This document shows, piece by piece, positions 1 to 6,563 of a stretch of 48,392 nt of DNA. Position numbers and translations under genes: made by a program. Position 1 is the first letter of the stretch. Each line of letters opens with the position of its first letter. This stretch comes from Gaiellales bacterium (lineage in GTDB: Bacteria; Actinomycetota; Thermoleophilia; Gaiellales; JAICJC01), in NCBI GenBank assembly GCA_036403155.1, contig DASWRM010000049.1, positions 1 through 48,392 on the forward strand. The letters run 5' to 3'. The notes below the pieces were generated by a model that worked only from the letters and a program-made list of their open reading frames with translations, ran no database searches and was not told where the DNA came from.

Positions 1-62
1 CCACCCCGGTTACCACCCACCCGCTCCGGGTAAGACGCCGCCTTCGCACCGAGGAGGCACCG

Positions 63-1247
63 ATGAAGGCAGTCACCTGGCACGGGCGCCGCGATGTCCG
101 CGTGGACAACGTCGACGACCCCGCCATACTCGAACCGACCGACGCGATCGTGCGCATCACATCGAGCGGAATCTGCGGCTCTGACCTGCACCTCTACGAG
201 GTGCTCGGCATGTTCATGGACGAGGGCGACATCCTGGGCCACGAGCCGATGGGCATCGTCGAGGAGGTCGGCTCCCAGGTCGAGCACATCGCCCCCGGCG
301 ACCGCGTCGTCGTGCCCTTCAACATCTCCTGCGGCCACTGCTACATGTGCGACCAGCAGCTGTTCTCCCAGTGTGAGAGCACCCAGGTGCACGAGCATCA
401 CAAGGGCGCCGCGCTGTTCGGCTACACGCGCCTCTACGGCAGCGTCCCCGGCGGCCAGGCCGAATACCTGCGCGTCCCCCAGGCGCACTTCGGCCCCATC
501 AAGGTGCCAGAGGGCCCGCCCGACACGCGCTTCGTCCTGCTCTCCGACGTCCTGCCCACCGCGTGGCAGGCGGTCGAGTACGCCGCCATCCCCGATGGCG
601 GCTCGGTGACGGTGTTCGGGCTCGGCCCGATCGGCCAGATGTGCTGCCGGATCGCGAAGCGCCGCGGCGCCGCGCGGGTGATCGGCGTCGACCTCGTCGC
701 CGAGCGGCTCGCGATGGCCGAGCGGCACGGCATCGAGACGCTCGACGTGAACGTCGTCGGCGACATCCCGGCAGCCGTGCAGGAGCGCACGGGCGGCCGC
801 GGCACCGACAGCGTGATCGACGCGGTCGGCATGGAGGCGCACGGAGCGCCGTTCGGCAAGCTCGCACAGCGCATGGCGGGGATGCTCCCCGACTCGGTCG
901 CGGCAGCGATGATCTCGAAGGCCGGGCTCGACCGGCTGAGCGTCCTGCACACGGCGATCGAGACCGTCCGGCGCGGGGGCACCGTCTCGCTCAGCGGCGT
1001 CTACGGCGGCCAGGCCGATCCGATGCCGATGATGACCCTCTTCGACAAGCAGGTGCAGCTGCGCATGGGGCAGGCAAACGTCCGCCGCTGGGTGGACGAC
1101 ATCATGCCGCTGCTGACCGCCGACGACGACCCCCTCGGCCTCGACGATTTGGTCACGCACCAGATGCCGCTCGAGGACGCGCCGCTCGCCTACGAGCTGT
1201 TCCAGAAGAAGCGCGACGGCGCGGTCAAGATCCTGCTCACCCCCTGA
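63..1247 (+). CDS. Zinc-dependent alcohol dehydrogenase, formaldehyde-dehydrogenase-like (MDR family)
   Basis: A 394-aa cytoplasmic medium-chain dehydrogenase that should oxidise an alcohol or aldehyde adduct with NAD(P). Visible motifs: catalytic zinc ligands C38 (GICGSDLH), H60 and E61 (GHEPMG). Structural-zinc cysteines are C90, C93, C96 and C104. The Rossmann motif GLGPIGQ lies near residue 190. The insert around residues 270-300 and the overall length resemble the glutathione-independent formaldehyde dehydrogenase-like branch. The ATG is preceded by a strong GAGGAGG ribosome site 5 bases upstream, which fixes the start. The 62 upstream bases are the window edge. Substrate is not deducible from sequence alone. 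Confidence 0.9.
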   Translation: MKAVTWHGRRDVRVDNVDDPAILEPTDAIVRITSSGICGSDLHLYEVLGMFMDEGDILGHEPMGIVEEVGSQVEHIAPGDRVVVPFNISCGHCYMCDQQLFSQCESTQVHEHHKGAALFGYTRLYGSVPGGQAEYLRVPQAHFGPIKVPEGPPDTRFVLLSDVLPTAWQAVEYAAIPDGGSVTVFGLGPIGQMCCRIAKRRGAARVIGVDLVAERLAMAERHGIETLDVNVVGDIPAAVQERTGGRGTDSVIDAVGMEAHGAPFGKLAQRMAGMLPDSVAAAMISKAGLDRLSVLHTAIETVRRGGTVSLSGVYGGQADPMPMMTLFDKQVQLRMGQANVRRWVDDIMPLLTADDDPLGLDDLVTHQMPLEDAPLAYELFQKKRDGAVKILLTP

Positions 1248-1286
1248 ACGTTTCCCCTGGAACGGATCCGGGGCATTGCGTGCCTC

Positions 1287-2288
1287 ATGCGCATCGTCGT
1301 GGTGGGAGCAAGCGGCAACGCCGGGACGAGCCTGCTCGAGGTGCTCGAGCGGCAGGGCTCGCACGACGTCGTCGGCCTCGTCCGGCGGCCGCCCCGTACC
1401 TCGTCCGCCGAGTGGATCGCCGCCGACATCCGGCACGGCGACCTGGAATCCGCGTTCCGTGGCGCCGACGCGGTGGTGCACCTGGCCTGGGCGATCCAGC
1501 CCTCGCACGAGCTGGCGGCCCTGCGGTCGGTCAACGTCGAGGGCAGCCGGCGGGTGTTCGCCGCGGTCGCACGTGCGGGAGTGCCGTCGCTCGTGTACGC
1601 GTCGTCCGTCGGCGCCTACGCGACCGGCCCGGTCAACCGGCGGGTCGACGAGAGGTGGCCGGCCACCGGCATTCCCAGCTCGTTCTACTCGCGCCACAAG
1701 GCGCAGGTCGAGGCCATGCTGGACATCTTCGAGGACGAGAACCCGTGGATCCGAGTCGTGCGGCTGCGCCCGGGGTTGATCTTCAAGCGGCAGGCCGGCG
1801 CCGAGGTGGCGGGCCTGTTCCTCGGCCGGCTGGTGCCGCGGCTGCTCGCCAACCCGCGGCTGATCCCCGTCGTGCCCGACCATCCCCGACTTCGCTTCCA
1901 GGCGGTGCACTCCCTGGACGTGGGGGAGGCATACCGGCTGGCGATCGAGAGCGACGAGCGCGGCCCGTTCAACATCGCCGCCGACCCCGTGCTGGACGGC
2001 CCGCTGCTCGCGCGCACGCTGCACGCCCGCACCCTTCCGGTGCCCGGAGCGGTGATGCACGGGGCCGCGTGGGCGACGTGGAAGCTGCGGCTGCAGCCCA
2101 CGCCGCCGGGGTGGGTCGACATGGCGCTCGGGGTGCCCTTGATGGACTGGTCGCGCGCTCGCGAGCGGTTGGGATGGACGCCGCAGACGACGTCGGTCGA
2201 CGCGCTGCTCGACGTGATGGAGGGGATGCGACGCGGGTCGACGGCGGAGACGCCGTCCACCGCCGGCCGCGGCGCCGCGCCCGTCTAG
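1287..2288 (+). CDS. NAD-dependent epimerase/dehydratase (extended SDR)
   Basis: A 333-aa extended short-chain dehydrogenase/reductase. It begins with the nucleotide-binding motif VVVGASGNAG (residues 4-13), has a conserved YASSVGAY segment near residue 107-114, and a YSRHK motif (YxxxK active site) near residue 134-138. The family typically modifies nucleotide sugars, but some act on other carbonyls, and the substrate cannot be told here. It lies 39 bases after the alcohol dehydrogenase and 3 bases before the next gene, so it probably heads a three-gene operon with the anchored protein and DUF421 gene. No good ribosome site precedes the ATG. Confidence 0.85.
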   Translation: MRIVVVGASGNAGTSLLEVLERQGSHDVVGLVRRPPRTSSAEWIAADIRHGDLESAFRGADAVVHLAWAIQPSHELAALRSVNVEGSRRVFAAVARAGVPSLVYASSVGAYATGPVNRRVDERWPATGIPSSFYSRHKAQVEAMLDIFEDENPWIRVVRLRPGLIFKRQAGAEVAGLFLGRLVPRLLANPRLIPVVPDHPRLRFQAVHSLDVGEAYRLAIESDERGPFNIAADPVLDGPLLARTLHARTLPVPGAVMHGAAWATWKLRLQPTPPGWVDMALGVPLMDWSRARERLGWTPQTTSVDALLDVMEGMRRGSTAETPSTAGRGAAPV

Positions 2289-2291
2289 GCC

Positions 2292-2822
2292 GTGAGCGAG
2301 ACAGCCCTCCCAGACGGGATGGACGCTGAGTCACGCGAACCGCGGATGCGGTCGGCGGGGGTGTGGGGGAGAAGGGTGTTCGTGACCGTGCTCGCGGTGC
2401 TGGTCGCGCTGGCGCTCGCGAACGTGTTCGGGCAGGCGATGACGGTGAGCGAGGCGTCGTCCAGAGAGGCGACGGTCAGGGTGGACGCGCCGGCGGCGGT
2501 GCGGGGCGGGCTGCTCTACCAGGTGGTGATCCGCGTGACGGCTCGCTCGGCGCTGTCGGAGCCGGAGCTGCAGCTGTCGAACGGATGGTTCTCCGGCCTG
2601 ACAACGAACGCCGAGGTACCGCAGCCGAGCAGCCAGAGCAGCAAGCTGGGCGGCCCGTCGTTCTCGCTCGGCTCGATGCAGCCTGGCGACCAGCGAACGG
2701 TCCGGATCTACTTCCAGGTCAACCCGACGACGGTGGCGTGGCACCGGTCGGTCGACGTCGAGCTGGACGACGGCGCGACCGAGGTGCTGACGGTGCATCG
2801 ATCGATGACGGTGTACCCCTGA
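2292..2822 (+). CDS. Hypothetical membrane-anchored protein
   Basis: A 176-aa protein I do not recognise. A basic N-terminus is followed by one hydrophobic segment (about residues 28-48, VFVTVLAVLVALALANVFG). A roughly 125-residue extracytoplasmic domain rich in beta-prone and polar residues ends in a hydroxyl-rich strand pattern, which would suit an immunoglobulin-like fold. The start is GTG, three bases after the upstream stop, and its own TGA overlaps the ATG of the DUF421 gene by one base, so translation is probably coupled. Co-occurrence with DUF421 suggests an envelope role; this is inference. Confidence 0.7.
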   Translation: MSETALPDGMDAESREPRMRSAGVWGRRVFVTVLAVLVALALANVFGQAMTVSEASSREATVRVDAPAAVRGGLLYQVVIRVTARSALSEPELQLSNGWFSGLTTNAEVPQPSSQSSKLGGPSFSLGSMQPGDQRTVRIYFQVNPTTVAWHRSVDVELDDGATEVLTVHRSMTVYP

Positions 2823-3262
2823 TGGACATCGTCCTCCGTGCCGCCGTCATCTTCTTCGCCGTCTACCTGGTGACGCGCATGATCGGCCGGCGGGAGCTCG
2901 GGATGAACGAGCCGTTCGACCTGATCCTGCTCGTGGTGATGGGCGACCTGATCCAGCAGGGTGTGACGCAGAGCGATTACTCGGTGACCGGCACGGTGCT
3001 CGCGCTGAGCACGTTCGTGCTGCTCACTGTCGCGCTCTCGTACCTCAGCTTCCGCGGCTCGCGCGTGCGCGCTGTGCTCGAGGGCCAGCCGCTGGTGCTG
3101 GTCGAGAACGGGACGCCGGTCGAGGAGAACCTGAGGAGCCAGCGGCTCGTGGTCGACGAGGTGCTCTCGGAGGCGCGGCTCCAGCAGGTGACCGCGCTCA
3201 AGGACATCCGCTGGGCGATCCTCGAGACGAACGGGTCGATCAGCATCATCCCGAAGGGGTGA
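2822..3262 (+). CDS. DUF421 (YetF-type) membrane protein
   Basis: A 146-aa protein. Two to three transmembrane helices fill residues 1-80 and include the family signature RMIGRRELGMNEPFDLILLV. A cytoplasmic DUF421 domain follows (EGQPLVLVENGTPVEENL and the C-terminal LKDIRWAILETNGSISIIPK). It is shorter than Bacillus YetF (about 230 aa) but matches the compact actinobacterial form. The ATG overlaps the preceding stop (TGATG). Biochemical function of DUF421 proteins is not established; in Bacillus they are membrane proteins, some sporulation-linked. Confidence 0.9.
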   Translation: MDIVLRAAVIFFAVYLVTRMIGRRELGMNEPFDLILLVVMGDLIQQGVTQSDYSVTGTVLALSTFVLLTVALSYLSFRGSRVRAVLEGQPLVLVENGTPVEENLRSQRLVVDEVLSEARLQQVTALKDIRWAILETNGSISIIPKG

Positions 3263-3274
3263 GCGGTACGCTGG

Positions 3275-3541
3275 GTGCGTGAGGCGGCTCGCCCCGTGAT
3301 CGCGGCAGCTGCGGCCCTTGTCCTTGGCGGGTGCGCGGGCGGCAGCGGGGCGCATGTGGAGGGCGCGCAGACGCGGAAGGATCTGGCGGCGACCGGCTGG
3401 CGGGTGACGTCGCTCGCGGTACCCGGGACGAGCCGGCTCTGCTCGGTGCGGGGCCATCATCCGCGCGTGTTCCTGTCGGCGGTTGCCGTCGGCCGGCTGG
3501 TCGCCCTGCTCCACCGCTGGCGCGTCCGCCAGGCCGGCTAG
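3275..3541 (+). CDS. Putative small lipoprotein, possible frame problem at the N-terminus
   Basis: An 88-aa frame with a hydrophobic stretch and a lipobox-like LGGC (Cys at residue 20), so probably an exported lipoprotein. The rest matches nothing I know. A TACGCT hexamer at 3267-3272 is placed to start transcription at the GTG at 3279, which is in a different frame and stops after six codons. Joining that start (reading MRRLAP) to the lipoprotein frame needs one extra C in the run near 3293. Either the start is the GTG at 3275 with a 2-base spacer, or one base is missing. The last codons overlap the convergent GFA gene by 4 bases. Confidence 0.45.
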   Translation: MREAARPVIAAAAALVLGGCAGGSGAHVEGAQTRKDLAATGWRVTSLAVPGTSRLCSVRGHHPRVFLSAVAVGRLVALLHRWRVRQAG

Positions 3542-3957
3542 GCGTGCCGGCTCTCGGGATACCGCGGCACGCCGTCGTCTGGAACGGCCTCCCACGGCGC
3601 GGAGTAGTTCAGGAACTGGCGCCACTCCATCGTGACGCCGGGGTCGCTGTCGAGGCCGCCCAGCCGCACGCTCATCATCCCGTGATCCTGCGGGTTGCGG
3701 CTGAACAGGGCCGAGCCGCAGAGCGAGCAGAACAGCTTCTCGAAGCCGCCTCCGCCCGGGTCGTACGCCCGGATCGCGTCCTCGCCGGAGGTGATGGTGA
3801 GGGCGCCCCGTGGGATGCGCGCCTGCGCCGAGGCCGCCGTTCCCGTCCGCCGCTGGCAGCGCGTGCAGTGGCAGTAGCCCGCGTTTTCGAGCGGCTCGCT
3901 GATCTCGTAGGCGACGGCGCCGCAGAGGCAGTGGCCGGTCAGCGGGAGTTCGGGCAT
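3538..3957 (-). CDS. GFA-family (glutathione-dependent formaldehyde-activating/CENP-V) protein
   Basis: A 139-aa zinc protein of the GFA (DUF636) fold. The zinc cysteines are all present: C10 and C12 (CLCG), C29, C31 and C34 (CHCTRC), and C77 and C80 (CSLC), followed by the usual GSALFSRN strand. Family members include glutathione-formaldehyde condensing enzymes, but most actinobacteria lack glutathione, so the substrate is open. It could relate to the formaldehyde-dehydrogenase-like enzyme at the start of the window, though this is inference. Its promoter overlaps that of the divergent FPASDP microprotein. Confidence 0.88.
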   Translation of the reverse strand: MPELPLTGHCLCGAVAYEISEPLENAGYCHCTRCQRRTGTAASAQARIPRGALTITSGEDAIRAYDPGGGGFEKLFCSLCGSALFSRNPQDHGMMSVRLGGLDSDPGVTMEWRQFLNYSAPWEAVPDDGVPRYPESRHA

Positions 3958-3969
3958 GGCGCGGAGGGT

Positions 3970-3979
3970 AGCCTATGAT
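3970..3979. promoter_or_regulatory. Overlapping divergent -10 boxes
   Basis: TATGAT on the + strand (3974-3979) ends 6 bases before the ATG of the microprotein gene. TAGGCT on the - strand (3975-3970) lies 12 bases upstream of the GFA start. The two hexamers share two base pairs, so the polymerase can probably serve only one direction at a time. Confidence 0.5.
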
Positions 3980-3985
3980 CCGGGT

Positions 3986-4123
3986 ATGGAAACCGAGCGC
4001 GACAGGCAGGACGAGGAGCGTCGGGAGGCAGAGCGGCAGGCCGACGACGACGCCCTCGACGAGGCGATCGAGGAGACCTTCCCGGCGTCGGATCCGATCG
4101 CGCCACAGGATCCCGAGCGATAG
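3986..4123 (+). CDS. FPASDP-motif microprotein (45 aa)
   Basis: A 45-aa, strongly charged protein. A Glu/Arg/Asp-rich likely helical N-terminus ([20 protein letters not shown]) is followed by the conserved ending with [17 protein letters not shown]. Short proteins ending in this (E)xFPASDPP/IA pattern recur in many bacteria, as far as I recall, without an assigned function. Transcription should start on or next to the ATG because TATGAT ends 6 bases upstream. It reads away from the GFA gene and towards the GNAT gene. Confidence 0.75.
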   Translation: METERDRQDEERREAERQADDDALDEAIEETFPASDPIAPQDPER

Positions 4124-4170
4124 CAGAGCCGTCGATCGAGCACGCGCGCTGGCCGGATGACGGCGAGGTC

Positions 4171-4599
4171 GTGCGCGGGCTGTTTCGCGACTACGCGGCG
4201 TCGCTCGACTTCGATCTCTGCTTCCAGGGCTTCGACGAGGAGCTCGCGTCGTTGCCCGGGCGGTATGCCCGGCCGGGCGGGTGCGTGCTGTTGGCGCGGG
4301 TGGACGGTGAGGTCGAGGCCAGCGGATGCGTGGCGCTGCGGCCGCTCGAGGCGGGAGCATGTGAGATGAAGCGGCTGTACGTCCGCCCGGCCGGCAGGGG
4401 CCGCGGGGTCGGGCGCGCCCTGGCCGAGGCGGTGATCGCCGAGGCGCGTCGGGCGGGGTACGCGTGCATGCGCCTTGACACGATCGATCCGTTGATGGGC
4501 GAGGCGATCGCGCTCTACCGTGCGCTCGGCTTCGCCGACATCCCGCCCTACACGGCGAATCCGGTGCCCGGGGCGCGCTATCTCGAGTTGGCGCTGTGA
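4171..4599 (+). CDS. GNAT-family N-acetyltransferase
   Basis: A 142-aa acetyl-CoA-dependent acetyltransferase. The acetyl-CoA loop [17 protein letters not shown] is at about residues 74-90, preceded by the beta-4 strand MKRLYV, and followed by the typical [12 protein letters not shown] ending. The GTG at 4171 is the only standard start in frame. Codons just upstream (encoding [13 protein letters not shown]) also look like the beginning of this family, so the true N-terminus may be longer. Substrate unknown. The stop overlaps the next start (GTGA). Confidence 0.82.
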   Translation: MRGLFRDYAASLDFDLCFQGFDEELASLPGRYARPGGCVLLARVDGEVEASGCVALRPLEAGACEMKRLYVRPAGRGRGVGRALAEAVIAEARRAGYACMRLDTIDPLMGEAIALYRALGFADIPPYTANPVPGARYLELAL

Positions 4600-5105
4600 C
4601 GGAGGGCGTCCGGTTCGTGCCGGTGCGGGCCGCGGACGGTCGTCGGTCGATGCTGCTGCTGGCCACCCAGGTGCTGCCTGGGACGCCCGAGGAGGTGTTT
4701 CCGTTCTTCGCGGATGCGTTCAACCTGGAGCGGATCACGCCGCCGTGGCTGCGGTTCCGGGTGCTGACGGCGCGGCCGATCGCGGTGGGCGAGGGAACGC
4801 TGATCGACTACCGGCTGCGGCTGCATCGCGTGCCGCTTCGGTGGCACACCCGGATCACCGACTGGGATCCGCCGCACCGGTTCTCGGACGAGCAGCTGAG
4901 CGGGCCATACCGTGTCTGGCGGCACCTGCACACGTTCGAGCCGTTCGAGGGCGGCGGGACGATCGCGCGTGACCGCGTGGAGTACCGGATGCGCGGTGGG
5001 CCGGTGGTGCAGTCGCTCGCCCAGCGGGCGCTGGTCGAGCGCGACCTGCGCGCCATCTTCGAGTACCGCCGGCAGCGGCTGGCGGAGATCTTCCCCGGGG
5101 CCTGA
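4596..5105 (+). CDS. SRPBCC (START-like) ligand-binding protein
   Basis: A 169-aa single-domain protein with the helix-grip fold pattern of the SRPBCC superfamily. Near the N-terminus is a strand then [23 protein letters not shown]. Alternating beta strands follow ([27 protein letters not shown]), and a long C-terminal helix ends the protein. Proteins of this form bind hydrophobic ligands or act as cyclases; nothing here picks out a ligand. The GTG start overlaps the GNAT stop by four bases, so the two are translated together. Confidence 0.82.
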   Translation: MTEGVRFVPVRAADGRRSMLLLATQVLPGTPEEVFPFFADAFNLERITPPWLRFRVLTARPIAVGEGTLIDYRLRLHRVPLRWHTRITDWDPPHRFSDEQLSGPYRVWRHLHTFEPFEGGGTIARDRVEYRMRGGPVVQSLAQRALVERDLRAIFEYRRQRLAEIFPGA

Positions 5106-5121
5106 GCGCCGCGCCGAAAAC

Positions 5122-5137
5122 CCCCCCGTTCGGGGGG
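5122..5137. terminator. C6/G6 hairpin between convergent genes
   Basis: CCCCCC-gttc-GGGGGG forms a 6-bp pure G:C stem. On the - strand it is followed by GTTTTC, resembling an intrinsic terminator for leftward transcripts from pdxH. It sits 16 bases after the SRPBCC stop and may also end that transcript. Apart from this hairpin and the palindrome at 5349-5385, I see nothing in 5106-5394. Confidence 0.5.
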
Positions 5138-5348
5138 CTGCGTGGCGGGCCGCGCGACTGCACCATGTTGGAGGCCGCATACGGCGTGCTGGATCACCGC
5201 GACGCGACCGTACGAGTCGCGCGAGGCGGCGGCGGAAACAGGATCCGGCAGCGGGGTCGGGCGGGCGCCCTCGGGGTGCGCCCGCCCCACCTTCGCTCCG
5301 GGTCGTCATGGCGTGGTCGCCCTGAACACCGGTTGCTGCGCGGCGGTG

Positions 5349-5385
5349 GGGTGAAAAAAAAGTGCCGGGCACCTTTTTTTCACCC
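5349..5385 (+). repeat. RAYT-associated palindrome, copy 1
   Basis: A near-perfect inverted repeat with arms GGGTGAAAAAAAAGTGCC and GGCACCTTTTTTTCACCC around one central G. One A-C mismatch lies beside the GTGCC core. It is 10 bases beyond the pdxH stop in a convergent intergenic space. It matches the copies near the RAYT gene at 44-45 kb and the copy at 29.6 kb. Confidence 0.9.
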
Positions 5386-5394
5386 AGCCGTCGC

Positions 5395-5970
5395 TTACGG
5401 CGCCAGCAGCTCCTCGCGCCAGCCGTCCGCTGTCCGCGTGAACCGCCGCCTGTGGTGCAGCCGGTGCTCGCCATGCTCCCAGAACTCGATCGCCTCGGGC
5501 GCCAGCAGGTACCCGCCCCAGTGAGGCGGCCGCTCCACCGGCTTCCCGGCGAACCGCCGCTCGGTCCCGGCCATCCGCTCGAGCAGCTCCTGCCGCGAGC
5601 CCAGCGGACGGCTCTGATCGCTCGCCCACGCGCCGAGCTGGCTCTCACGCGGGCGTCCCGCGAAGTACGCGTCCGACTCCTCGTCGCCCAGCCGCCGCAC
5701 CGGCCCCTCCGCGCGGAGCTGCCGTCCCAGCAGATCCCAGTGGAAGACCAGGGCGCCGTGCCCGTTTGCCTCGATCTCGCCGGCCTTGCGGCTCTCGCGG
5801 TTGGTGTAGAACCGGAACCCCTCGTCGTCGAGGCCGCGCATCAGCACGATCCGCACCGACGGCCGGCCGTCCCCGTCGGCGGTCGCAATCGCCATCGCCT
5901 CGGGCTGGGGTATGCCCGCGCCGCGCGCCTGGTCGAGCCACTCGCGGGCCAGTTGAATTGGATCGGTCAC
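5395..5970 (-). CDS. pdxH: Pyridoxamine/pyridoxine 5'-phosphate oxidase
   Basis: A 191-aa FMN enzyme that oxidises pyridoxine or pyridoxamine phosphate to pyridoxal phosphate. Family landmarks: EAMAIATADGDGRPSVRIVLMRG, the FYTNRESRKAGEI FMN-binding stretch, FHWDLLGRQLRAEG, the SDQSRPL substrate segment, and the C-terminal HRLHHRRRFTR with the terminal W/ELLAP. I prefer the GTG at 5970 (protein starts MTDPIQLAREWL) over ATGs further upstream, because it gives the usual family N-terminus and lies 7 bases after a TAACAT -10 box (5983-5978). Confidence 0.93.
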   Translation of the reverse strand: MTDPIQLAREWLDQARGAGIPQPEAMAIATADGDGRPSVRIVLMRGLDDEGFRFYTNRESRKAGEIEANGHGALVFHWDLLGRQLRAEGPVRRLGDEESDAYFAGRPRESQLGAWASDQSRPLGSRQELLERMAGTERRFAGKPVERPPHWGGYLLAPEAIEFWEHGEHRLHHRRRFTRTADGWREELLAP

Positions 5971-5977
5971 GCGCGGC

Positions 5978-5983
5978 ATGTTA
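5978..5983 (-). promoter_or_regulatory. -10 box of pdxH
   Basis: On the - strand the hexamer reads TAACAT and ends 7 bases before the GTG chosen for pdxH, so the transcript would start at or next to the codon (leaderless). Confidence 0.5.
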
Positions 5984-6016
5984 CGCACCGGCCGCGCTCG
6001 GGAACGTCGTTGCGGG

Positions 6017-6541
6017 ATGAGCCAGCCGACATCTGCCCACGAGCAGCCGACGCTGCTGCACCCGGCGCGCGGCTACGCCGACCAGCCGATGCCGCTCGCC
6101 GGCCGCGCCGCGCTGTCGGCGGGCTTCGCGACGGCCATCGCGGGCGGTGCGCTGGCGGCCCGCCGTGCGGGGCTGCGGATTCCCGAGCGGCTCGACACGG
6201 GCGACGTCCTCGCCGCCGGGGTTGCCACCTACAAGCTCGCCCGCATCATCTCGAAGGACAAGGTGACCACGTTCGCGCGCGCCCCGTTCACCGAGTACCA
6301 GGAGCGCGCCGGCCGCGGCGAGGTGGAGGAGGCGCCGCGCGGCGGCACGTTCCGGAGGGCCGTCGGCGAGCTGCTCACCTGTCCGTACTGCCTGGGCGTG
6401 TGGATCGCGAGCGGGTTCGTGGGCGGCCTGGTGGCGGCGCCGCGCCAGACGCGCATGGTGATCGCCGCGGTCGACGTGGTCGCGCTGTCCGACGGTCTGC
6501 AGATGCTCGACCGCGCGGCGGCGCGGACGCTGATGGACTAG
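6017..6541 (+). CDS. DUF1360 membrane protein
   Basis: A 174-aa protein of the DUF1360 family. The signature is the segment DVLAAGVATYKLARIISKDK, then TTFARAPFTEYQE. The C-terminal GELLTCPYCLGVWIASGFV carries the conserved CPYC-LG motif. It is predicted to be membrane associated, with hydrophobic stretches around residues 35-55 and 125-150. Bacillus relatives include sporulation protein YjcZ/YkyA-type annotations, but the role is unknown. I chose the ATG at 6017; an upstream ATG at 5978 would place the N-terminus over the pdxH promoter. Confidence 0.8.
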   Translation: MSQPTSAHEQPTLLHPARGYADQPMPLAGRAALSAGFATAIAGGALAARRAGLRIPERLDTGDVLAAGVATYKLARIISKDKVTTFARAPFTEYQERAGRGEVEEAPRGGTFRRAVGELLTCPYCLGVWIASGFVGGLVAAPRQTRMVIAAVDVVALSDGLQMLDRAAARTLMD

Positions 6542-6551
6542 TGCTCGGCGG

Positions 6552-6557
6552 TACGAT
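6552..6557 (+). promoter_or_regulatory. -10 box of the GAF-PAS-PP2C gene
   Basis: TACGAT ends 6 bases before the ATG at 6564, the spacing expected for a leaderless transcript. It begins 10 bases after the DUF1360 stop. Confidence 0.6.
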
Positions 6558-6563
6558 CCGCGC

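Noticed and set aside
2708-4738. Long 676-codon frame on the - strand
   Set aside because: Arg/Pro/Ala-rich antisense shadow over several real genes (DUF421, GFA, GNAT); no domain.
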